NCBI GenBank assembly: GCA_003450555.1
Contig: DMFQ01000303.1
Location: 1-5,521 of the forward strand
DNA length: 5,521 bases
Reading direction: 5' to 3'
From: Ktedonobacter sp.
Lineage (GTDB): Bacteria > Chloroflexota > Ktedonobacteria > Ktedonobacterales > Ktedonobacteraceae
Shown here: positions 1 through 4,937 of the stretch, piece after piece
Position numbering within the stretch: position 1 is the first letter of the stretch
How the letters are laid out: the number at the start of each line of letters is the position of its first letter
The notes under the pieces: generated by a model
Told to the model about the DNA's origin: nothing
What the model saw: the letters and a program-made list of their open reading frames with translations, nothing else
Databases searched by the model: none
Position numbers and translations under genes: made by a program

Positions 1-229
1 CGCCAATTAGAGGTGCTTAACTGCCTTGCACGTCGAGATAGTTGGTTAGTAGGGGAGATTGCCGTCAGCGCTTAAGGTGAGTTCAGCAGCCGCCACAAAG
101 GCTGTTGCCCGACTGGAACGGAAAGGTTTAGTGATCCGCGCGGTCGATATGATGGATCGCCGTTGTGTGAACGTAAGCTTGACTCGTGCGGGCGCTGATA
201 CTGCTCGCCAGTCAAGTCAGCATGCCTAG
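1..229 (+). pseudogene. MarR-family winged-helix regulator, C-terminal part, frameshifted
   Basis: The frame starting at base 1 reads RQLEVLNCLARRDSWLVGEIA, then VSA, and meets TAA at 73-75. The next frame (+1) continues from 77 with VSSAAATKAVARLERKGLV and then a wing with DRRCVNVSLTRAG, ending at TAG 227-229. LERKGLV followed by DRR-x3-V-x-LT-x2-G is the classic MarR recognition helix and wing. Removing one base of the CTTAAG at 71-76 gives a continuous reading GEIAVSAKVSSAAATKAV. The total of 229 nt (3 x 76 + 1) fits a single extra base. The N-terminal dimerisation helices lie outside the window. MarR proteins are dimeric DNA-binding repressors that often sense phenolics or oxidants; the ligand here is unknown. 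It converges on the SigR-like gene. It is either a real pseudogene or a sequencing error. Family assignment is confident; status is not. Confidence 0.8.
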
Positions 230-250
230 GAAAGTGCGCGAATGCATAAA

Positions 251-297
251 GCAGTAAGAAGGCTCGTACCACAACTGTGGTGCGGGCCTTCTGCTGC
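251..297. terminator. Hairpin between convergent genes, probable bidirectional terminator
   Basis: Bases 257-272 pair with 277-292 as a 16-bp stem with two G-T wobbles and an AACT loop. Outer arms 251-254 and 294-297 (GCAG/CTGC) add four more pairs across a small internal loop. It sits 22 bases after the MarR stop and 26 bases beyond the SigR-like stop. A good U-tract is missing on both strands; the minus transcript has only a moderately T-rich run after the stem. The position and stem length argue for termination of both genes. Confidence 0.65.
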
Positions 298-322
298 TTA
301 CGCAAAAGAATTGGCGCACTGT

Positions 323-955
323 TTATTTTGCCTCAGTTTTGACGTATCCTCTTTCTTTCGCATACTGCCAGAGTGATTGTTGTAGCTGACGGCGGGCGCG
401 TGAAATACGACTCATGACTGTGCCAATGGGGATCTGTAATGCCTCGGCAATCTCTTTATAGGATAACCCTTCAATATCTGCCAGGATGACCGCCATGCGG
501 AAGTTGGGAGGAAGATCGTTTAGCGCTTGATAGACGTCATCATCAAGATATTGGCTCAAAACCTCTTCTTCAGCCCCTATGTTCAGTTCCTGACCGCTTA
601 AATCTTTAATGCGATTGTAAAGGTAGAAATCTTCACCTTCGGGAAGTGATGTTGTGGTTGGGTGAGAGGCTTGCTTGCGGTAACGATTGATTGCTGATGT
701 GTTCAATATGCGGAAGAGCCACGCGCGCAGATTGGTACCACGCTGATAGGTGTGGGCGAAACGAAACGCTTTGAGCATCGTCTCTTGCACCAGATCTTCA
801 GCTTCTTGCTGGTTACTTGTCATACGGCGAGCAGTACGGTAAAGGCTATCCAGGTGAGTTAATACGCCTGCTTCAAAATCTTCAGATGGTAAATTCTCAC
901 TCTTCTCATCTTGTAATGTTTTCAGATCCTGTTCTGATATTGGCTGTTCCGGCAT
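323..955 (-). CDS. sigR: ECF sigma factor of the SigR/SigH (thiol-stress) type
   Basis: This is a 210-aa RNA polymerase sigma factor. Region 2 spans about residues 32-97, with EAEDLVQETMLKAF (region 2.2) and TNLRAWLFRILNTSAINRYRK (2.3-2.4). Region 4 spans about 138-195, with LPPNFRMAVILADIEGLSYKEIA and the helix-turn-helix PIGTVMSRISRARRQL. The block D-DVYQALNDLPPNFRMAVILADIEG and the terminal YAKERG closely resemble actinobacterial SigR, which directs thioredoxin and other thiol-repair genes during disulfide stress. The ATG at 955 is chosen because GAGGAG lies six bases upstream; an in-frame TTG at 988 would add 11 residues but has no ribosome site. The RsrA-like partner is divergent across a 146-bp gap, whereas sigR and rsrA are normally collinear in Streptomyces. 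The assignment to this group rests on recognised residues, not on a search. Confidence 0.93.
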   Translation of the reverse strand: MPEQPISEQDLKTLQDEKSENLPSEDFEAGVLTHLDSLYRTARRMTSNQQEAEDLVQETMLKAFRFAHTYQRGTNLRAWLFRILNTSAINRYRKQASHPTTTSLPEGEDFYLYNRIKDLSGQELNIGAEEEVLSQYLDDDVYQALNDLPPNFRMAVILADIEGLSYKEIAEALQIPIGTVMSRISRARRQLQQSLWQYAKERGYVKTEAK

Positions 956-961
956 GCAAAA

Positions 962-967
962 CTCCTC
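962..967 (-). promoter_or_regulatory. Ribosome binding site fixing the SigR-like start
   Basis: The minus strand reads GAGGAG, then six bases (TTTTGC), then ATG at 955. No comparable site precedes the in-frame TTG at 988, so translation most likely begins at MPEQPISEQ. Confidence 0.75.
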
Positions 968-1005
968 TATGACCAATCTCCTTTCCAAAGGAAAGTGTCA
1001 ATTCC

Positions 1006-1034
1006 AGTATAACGCACTTGTCACGGGAATGAAA
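1006..1034 (-). promoter_or_regulatory. Candidate housekeeping promoter of the SigR-like gene
   Basis: The minus strand has TATACT (1011-1006) as a -10 box, inside GCGTTATACT. A poor -35 (TTTCAT, 1034-1029) lies 17 bp upstream. Transcription would start near 999, giving a leader of about 44 bases. The same ten bases recur before ccdA at 2221-2230. The -35 region overlaps the -35 box of the opposing anti-sigma promoter. No GGAAT/GTT pair was found in this direction. Confidence 0.4.
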
Positions 1035-1051
1035 GTCCCTCCAATTATGTT
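1025..1051 (+). promoter_or_regulatory. SigR-type promoter driving the anti-sigma gene
   Basis: GGGAAT at 1025-1030 is followed by exactly 18 bases and then GTT at 1049-1051. This matches the GGAAT-N18-GTT consensus known for Streptomyces SigR and, more loosely, mycobacterial SigH. It points at the RsrA-like gene. Transcription would begin about 1057-1060, some 43 bases before the ATG. The match covers both boxes and the spacing. The inference is that free SigR induces its own inhibitor. Confidence 0.7.
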
Positions 1052-1087
1052 AAAATGAACAGATAGAACGACGAACGAGCCGTCACT

Positions 1088-1092
1088 GGAGG
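1088..1092 (+). promoter_or_regulatory. Ribosome binding site of the anti-sigma gene
   Basis: A GGAGG core lies nine bases before the ATG at 1102. This supports the start MNCYETVARL, which keeps the conserved Cys3. Confidence 0.8.
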
Positions 1093-1101
1093 ATAATTAG
1101 T

Positions 1102-1395
1102 ATGAATTGTTATGAGACAGTTGCTCGTCTACATCTCTATATTGGTCGGGAACTCAATGCTGAGGAAGTCGTCATCGTGCAACAGCATCTCACAGCCTGT
1201 CCGGATTGCGAATGTCGCTTTCATTTTGATATGCGCGTTACGCGACTCATTCACGAGCGCTGTACTATCGAGAAAGCTCCTGAGCATTTACGTGAAAGAG
1301 TGCTGCTACTGGCTCGCGCGCCAATGGGGGAGCCAGTTGCTTTTGATCCCGAAGTTGAGATGGAGATCCGAGCTGATTTTGAAGAATATGAATAA
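1102..1395 (+). CDS. rsrA: RsrA-like zinc-binding redox-sensing anti-sigma factor
   Basis: This is a 97-aa soluble protein with no membrane segment. It carries the ZAS signature H29-x3-C33-x2-C36 (QQHLTACPDC) and an upstream Cys3. The 26-residue step from Cys3 to His29 equals the step from Cys11 to His37 in Streptomyces RsrA. Cys54 (IHERCTIEKAPEHLRERV) lines up with RsrA Cys62 in KRCCGQDDVPGDLRAKV. Cys38 is extra. In RsrA, reduced zinc-bound protein holds SigR, and oxidation forms a disulfide that ejects zinc and frees the sigma factor. Every residue needed for that switch appears present, so the same function is inferred. The acidic tail (PEVEMEIRADFEEYE) is not assigned. The gene diverges from its sigma partner and converges on ccdA 52 bp away. 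Confidence 0.9.
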   Translation: MNCYETVARLHLYIGRELNAEEVVIVQQHLTACPDCECRFHFDMRVTRLIHERCTIEKAPEHLRERVLLLARAPMGEPVAFDPEVEMEIRADFEEYE

Positions 1396-1447
1396 GATTT
1401 CTTACACACCCAGGATGTGAAGCAGAAACATTTTTGCTCACGGTTTA

Positions 1448-2176
1448 CTATTGAATGTTGAGTCCCAGGTTATAGTAGTGGTTCAAATAGGGAAGCAGGT
1501 TGAGGAAGATGACAACTCCCGCTACCACCATCACAATGCCTGTCCCAATTTCAATCTTGCCCAGGTAAGGTTTTAGCCACTTTAAGGCTCTACTTAGCTG
1601 GTCAAGCCCCAGACCGAGCAGCAGAAATGGTATACCAAGGCCGAGTGAATAGAACAGCAGTAAGGTTACTCCTTCGCGCAGCGTTGCCGCGTTGGCAGCC
1701 AGTCCCAGGATGGGACCAAGTATAAGCCCAACACAGGGGGTCCAGCCGATGGCAAATATCACGCCAAAGAGGAGTGAAGCCGGATAACTGGGACGAGTCG
1801 GGTGAAATTCGAAGCGTTTCTGCAGATAGAAAAACGGAACCTTGAGTATTCCTGCCAGGTGCAGTCCAAAGATCACAAGAATGATGCCTCCGACCTGGCG
1901 CAAGAATAACTGGTGCACGCGTAGAAAACTTCCGAGAGTGCTAGCGCTAGCGCCAAGGGAAACGAAGGCCAGGGTAAAGCCAAGGACGAACATCAATGCA
2001 TGGAGAAATGTGGCCAGCCTGGCTGGTTGGTCTTCCTGCTCATCTGAGGATTGATAGACGCTGTGGCCCACGAGCTGAGCTATATAAATAGGGACCAGCG
2101 GCAACACACATGGCGATAGAAAAGATGCTATTCCTGCCAGGAAAGCAACACCCAGGCTTAATTGTGAGGAATCCAT
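1448..2176 (-). CDS. ccdA: CcdA, thiol-disulfide electron-transfer membrane protein
   Basis: This is a 242-aa polytopic inner-membrane protein with six hydrophobic segments near residues 7-30, 57-80, 93-113, 133-160, 168-192 and 210-230. The redox pair is Cys23 (ASFLSPCVLPLVPIY) and Cys148 (GWTPCVGLILGP), in transmembrane helices 1 and 4 as in CcdA and the DsbD core. The family passes electrons from cytoplasmic thioredoxin to extracytoplasmic thioredoxin-like proteins, for cytochrome c maturation or disulfide reduction. The partner protein is not in this window. The length is normal for CcdA. The ATG is preceded by GGAG at a rather long 13 bases, but no better start exists. It follows the kinase gene by 89 bp in the same direction, with its own candidate promoter. 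Next to SigR/RsrA it suggests a thiol-homeostasis neighbourhood. Confidence 0.93.
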   Translation of the reverse strand: MDSSQLSLGVAFLAGIASFLSPCVLPLVPIYIAQLVGHSVYQSSDEQEDQPARLATFLHALMFVLGFTLAFVSLGASASTLGSFLRVHQLFLRQVGGIILVIFGLHLAGILKVPFFYLQKRFEFHPTRPSYPASLLFGVIFAIGWTPCVGLILGPILGLAANAATLREGVTLLLFYSLGLGIPFLLLGLGLDQLSRALKWLKPYLGKIEIGTGIVMVVAGVVIFLNLLPYLNHYYNLGLNIQ

Positions 2177-2220
2177 ACGCTATTGTTATCTCCGGTTCGC
2201 AAAGTATCTCTTCAATCGAT

Positions 2221-2249
2221 AGTATAACGCGGGGATTGCAAGACAACAA
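2221..2249 (-). promoter_or_regulatory. Candidate promoter of ccdA
   Basis: On the minus strand, TTGTTG (2249-2244) is separated by 17 bases from TATACT (2226-2221), ahead of ccdA. The -10 lies in GCGTTATACT, identical to the ten bases upstream of the SigR-like gene. The -35 box matches only three of six consensus positions. Confidence 0.4.
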
Positions 2250-2265
2250 GGGGTAAATGAGTAGT

Positions 2266-3475
2266 TTAGCGGGTTGATTTAAATATTTTTCGCCAGAGCG
2301 GTCGCTGCTTGACTGTCTTTTTCTTGCGTGACTTCTGCTTTTGTTGGTGTTGCTGCTGTTCAGTATTCGGCTGGAGAATGGGTTCAAGAGGACCAGTTGG
2401 TCCTTCGGTATCAACCTTCTGCTTTGTGGTGGGAGATGATTCTCTGGGGGTCTGTTGAGCTTGTGCCGGAACGGGAGAATGGACAACTGGTTCTTTGACA
2501 GTAGGCTGCATGTTTTCCAGGTCCGCATAGCGCGGAGGCTGCATCTGCGGCCGTTTAGGAGGCTGTACCACGACTTTTCCGCGCGCCATGTGATGCCCCT
2601 TTGGTTTAAGAGAGGGGTCGATTTCAGGTGCGTTAAGATGTGTCGCGGGTTGTAACTTGAGCGCCCGTAAGTCCCGCGAGAGCAACCTGGCCTGCTCGTA
2701 GCGCTCGTCGCGGTTACGTGCCATTGCCACGAGAATAATTTGTTCCAGTTCTGGTGAGATATCTTGTGTGTAGTAACGGGGGGGTCTGATAGGGCTACTG
2801 ACAATCGCCTGGGTAAGTTCTGGCAGAGAGCGACCGGCGAAAGGGCGATGTCCACTGACCATCTCGTAAAGAACAACGCCGAGGGCATAGATGTCACTAC
2901 GATTGTCAAGGGTATATCCCCATACCTGTTCTGGTGAAGCGTAGTAGATGCTGCCTACGAGGGTTTTTGGCAACGGTGATTTGTTGGAGGCCGCTAGCGC
3001 GAGCCAATCCAAAATCCATTACCTTAATCTTGCCCCAACGGTCCAACATCAAATTTTCTGGTTTGATATCGCGGTGAATAACATTTCGTTCTCTGTACGC
3101 GGAATCGAGCGCATCGGCAATTTGCGCACCGTATTCGGCGGCAAGGTACGGAGGGATCATACCATCGAGTTGAAGTAAGCTAGCAATAGTGGGCCCCTGG
3201 ACATATTCCATCACAAAATAGAGCAGTCCATTTTGTTGTCCAGCATCAAAAATTTGTACAATGTTGGGATGGTTGAGTCCCGCAATGATTTGTGCTTCGC
3301 GGATAAAGCGCGCTACGTACGATGCATCTTTTGCTAACGCTTGCGAGAGCACTTTCACTGCTACCTCGCGCCCAAGGGCAATTTGTTTACCGCGATAGAC
3401 CATCCCCATAGAGCCTCGGCCAATCTCTTCTGTTAACTCATATCCACCCAGGCTCTGGCCAGCCAATTCGTTCAT
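2266..3475 (-). pseudogene. Hanks-type Ser/Thr protein kinase, split by a one-base frameshift
   Basis: The first frame runs from ATG 3475 and stops at 2906. It has the glycine loop GRGSMG (19-24), Lys41 in VAVKV, Glu60, the catalytic loop HRDIKPEN (134-141) and DFG (154-156). The other frame then supplies [13 protein letters not shown] (activation segment), [13 protein letters not shown] and the rest of the C-lobe to about residue 275. Dropping one base from the run at 2964-2968 joins them as [14 protein letters not shown], giving 402 residues. After the kinase domain comes a disordered Pro/Gln-rich tail ending in a basic stretch ([16 protein letters not shown]). There is no transmembrane helix and no PASTA or other sensor domain, unlike PknB. 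As printed, the first product lacks the activation loop and C-lobe and would be inactive. Start ATG 3475 has GAGGT eight bases upstream; GTG 3493 and ATG 3490 do not. Confidence 0.85.
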
Positions 3476-3483
3476 GCTACCTG

Positions 3484-3488
3484 ACCTC
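3484..3488 (-). promoter_or_regulatory. Ribosome binding site fixing the kinase start
   Basis: GAGGT on the minus strand lies eight bases before ATG 3475, giving the start MNELAGQSLGGYEL. It directly abuts one arm of an inverted repeat (3489-3497 with 3537-3545) in the leader. Confidence 0.65.
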
Positions 3489-3560
3489 ATCACGCATAGT
3501 AATCAGGACTGTGAAATAGAGGGAAAGGCACATTGCATGCGTGATCTCCATAATGATTAA

Positions 3561-3590
3561 ACGTACTTATCATACGTATATAGTGTACGT
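3561..3590. promoter_or_regulatory. 30-bp dyad, candidate operator before the kinase gene
   Basis: The site is built symmetrically: ACGTAC (3561-3566), a 5-base spacer, ATACGTAT (3572-3579), a 5-base spacer, GTACGT (3585-3590). The outer arms are exact inverted copies and the centre is itself a perfect palindrome. It lies 86-115 bp upstream of the kinase ATG. On the minus strand it contains TATGAT (3574-3569), a possible -10 box, with a weak TTTTCC -35 17 bases upstream. Binding of a dimeric or tetrameric regulator is inferred. Confidence 0.45.
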
Positions 3591-3623
3591 CGGAAAAAAG
3601 TACTTATCTCACATTTGGAAACG

Positions 3624-3660
3624 AGTGGAGGGGATACTACGGGCGAGGAGCATCCCCACT
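3624..3660 (-). terminator. Possible terminator of the RpoD-like sigma gene
   Basis: A hairpin pairs 3630-3638 with 3649-3657 (GGGGATGCT/AGTATCCCC in the minus transcript) around a 10-base loop. Three outer pairs follow a bulge. One pair is G-U in the minus transcript but A-C in the plus one, which favours minus-strand use. It begins just after the sigma gene stop. The nearest T6 run in the transcript (3599-3594) is about 25 bases beyond, so this is not a classical intrinsic terminator. Confidence 0.4.
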
Positions 3661-3666
3661 GCTGCT

Positions 3667-4569
3667 TCAGTCAAGATATTCTCTAAGAATGCGGCTAGCC
3701 TGTGGATGGCGTAGTTTGCGTATGGCACGTTCCTCAATTTGACGGACTCGTTCTCGGGTTACCTTTAATTTCTTGCCAACCTCTTCTAAAGTATGGTCAT
3801 GATCGTCAACCAGGCCAAAGCGCAGTTCAATTACCTGTCTTTCGCGCAAGGTTAACTGCCCGAGCACTTTACGAATCTCCTCGCGAAGCAATAGCTGATC
3901 GGTGAGTTCCATTGGTCCGCGTTCGCGAACATCTTCGATGACATCCCCAAGCGTGTTTTCTTCTTCCTCGGAAAGAGGGGCATCGAGTGAGAAGACTTTT
4001 TCTGCCCAGATCAGCAGCTCGCTGACACGATCCGCCGTCATGCCTAAGCGTTGACCGATGATTTCAGGGTTGGGTTCGCGCCCAAGTTCCTGGTACAGCT
4101 GGCGAGTCATACGTTTCACACGCATGACCTCTTCCATAATATAGACTGGGAGGCGTACTACGCGGGTGCCTTCTAAGATCGAGCGGGTAATGGCTTGCTT
4201 GATCCACCATGTTGCATAGGTAGAGAAGCGGAATCCTTTCCTATAGTCGAACTTAGTAACTGCGCGAATCAAGCCGATATTGCCTTCACCAATGAGGTCC
4301 TCCAAGGAGAGTCCCTGTCCCACATATTTTTTGGCAATACTTACTACCAGTCTTAAGTTCGCTTCGATAAGGTGATTTCGCGCATCTTTATCACCTTGTT
4401 CTGCGCGTTCTGCAAGATGAGATTCGCGGCTAGCCGTCAGGAGAGGGATGCGTGAAATTTCACGAAGATACAGGCGTAGACTATCGCTTTGTGCTAAACT
4501 ACTGAGATCTGAATCCTGAAAAGTTTCGCGTTCTGTCTCAGATGGTTTATCTCGGTCAGCGTCAAACAT
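3667..4569 (-). CDS. RpoD/SigA-family RNA polymerase sigma factor
   Basis: This is a 300-aa sigma-70 factor from ATG 4569. An in-frame TTG at 4584 would add MERNV and has a GA-rich stretch upstream, so the start is uncertain. Region 1.2 is at about 28-60 ([17 protein letters not shown]). Region 2 is at 65-135 ([23 protein letters not shown], then [18 protein letters not shown]). Region 3 is at about 146-221. Region 4 is at 233-286, with the helix-turn-helix [21 protein letters not shown] and the closing AIRKLRHP. Region 1.1 is absent. The Gln and Thr of WIKQAIT that read the -10 box are kept. The next segment, [18 protein letters not shown], differs from the usual primary-sigma IADQARTIRIPVHM, hinting at a group 2 factor rather than the housekeeping one. 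It is divergent from tex and lies 191 bp upstream of the kinase in the same direction. Confidence 0.93.
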   Translation of the reverse strand: MFDADRDKPSETERETFQDSDLSSLAQSDSLRLYLREISRIPLLTASRESHLAERAEQGDKDARNHLIEANLRLVVSIAKKYVGQGLSLEDLIGEGNIGLIRAVTKFDYRKGFRFSTYATWWIKQAITRSILEGTRVVRLPVYIMEEVMRVKRMTRQLYQELGREPNPEIIGQRLGMTADRVSELLIWAEKVFSLDAPLSEEEENTLGDVIEDVRERGPMELTDQLLLREEIRKVLGQLTLRERQVIELRFGLVDDHDHTLEEVGKKLKVTRERVRQIEERAIRKLRHPQASRILREYLD

Positions 4570-4638
4570 CACATTTCGTTCCAAGTACTTGCTCTCTCTT
4601 CCATCAACAGGGACGTAAGATTGGTTCAGGCTGCAGTC

Positions 4639-4666
4639 ATTGTATCATACAAATGTCTTATTGCAA
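4639..4666 (-). promoter_or_regulatory. Candidate promoter of the RpoD-like sigma gene, with palindrome
   Basis: On the minus strand, TTGCAA (4666-4661) is followed by 16 bases and TACAAT (4644-4639). Start would be near 4632, about 60 bases before the coding region. The perfect 13-bp palindrome TTGTATCATACAA (4640-4652) overlaps the -10 box and could be an operator. Its GTATGATA octamer also occurs in the dyad before the kinase gene. Confidence 0.5.
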
Positions 4667-4696
4667 GCAAGATTCTCTTCTATTATATTAGAAAAT

Positions 4697-4721
4697 GGAA
4701 TGCAAGAATACACCTTTCGTT
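4697..4721 (+). promoter_or_regulatory. Weak candidate SigR-type promoter upstream of tex
   Basis: GGAAT (4697-4701) and GTT (4719-4721) are separated by 17 bases and point towards tex. The spacing is one base shorter than at 1025-1051. The site is 217 bp from the tex start, and the match is only eight bases, so chance is a real possibility. Confidence 0.25.
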
Positions 4722-4923
4722 AGTAGAACGGAGCATACCGCACATTTTTTCCCCTCTATTTCTCCATTTGATCAACTGTATCAGTCAGACGTGGCATAGA
4801 TGAGAGACCCCATGAATTCCATTTTAGATGAGTAGCCAGCATAGACATGAGAGGCTGTACGAAATGCCAGAGCTATGGTACTATTTTTCTTGGCACAAGC
4901 AACAATTGATAGTAGCCAGGGAA

Positions 4924-4929
4924 GGTAGG
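4924..4929 (+). promoter_or_regulatory. Ribosome binding site for the tex TTG start
   Basis: GGTAGG ends eight bases before TTG 4938. The in-frame stop at 4926-4928 overlaps it, so no earlier start is possible. Confidence 0.6.
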
Positions 4930-4937
4930 CAACGTAT

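Larger units (their letters stand above)
4585..4937. other. Divergent intergenic region between sigma factor and tex
   Basis: This 353-bp A+T-rich gap holds the minus-strand promoter at 4639-4666 and a plus-strand GGAAT-N17-GTT at 4697-4721. There is a TTGATCAA palindrome at 4768-4775. No convincing sigma-70 promoter for tex was found; TACTAT inside GGTACTATTTTTC (about 4878-4890) is a possible -10 without a good -35. Short open frames here show no ribosome site or recognisable protein, and no RNA gene was recognised. Confidence 0.5.

Noticed and set aside
72..305. 77-codon minus-strand open frame
   Set aside because: It lies opposite the MarR motifs and through the terminator hairpin, and encodes no recognisable protein.
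989..1050. SigR-type promoter for the sigma gene itself
   Set aside because: Minus-strand GGAAT at 1005-1001 has no GTT 16-19 bases downstream.
1112..1420. 102-codon plus-strand frame inside the anti-sigma gene
   Set aside because: It overlaps a gene with strong family motifs and a good ribosome site, and has neither itself.
1421..1438. Hairpin after the anti-sigma gene as a terminator
   Set aside because: AGCAGAA/TTTTGCT is A+T-rich with one G-U pair, a 4-base loop and no following U-tract, so it is too weak to call.
2040..2909. 289-codon minus-strand open frame overlapping the kinase and ccdA
   Set aside because: It is an alternative frame of the kinase C-lobe and tail; the kinase frame has clear conserved motifs and this one has none.
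2960..2975. Programmed -1 slippage at AAAAAC in the kinase
   Set aside because: Reaching the second frame requires a +1 shift; -1 slippage leads to the wrong frame, and the heptamer is not of the X-XXY-YYZ form.
4621..4803. 60-codon plus-strand frame in the sigma/tex gap
   Set aside because: It has a TTG start with no ribosome site, runs through promoter-like A+T-rich DNA and shows no protein family signal.
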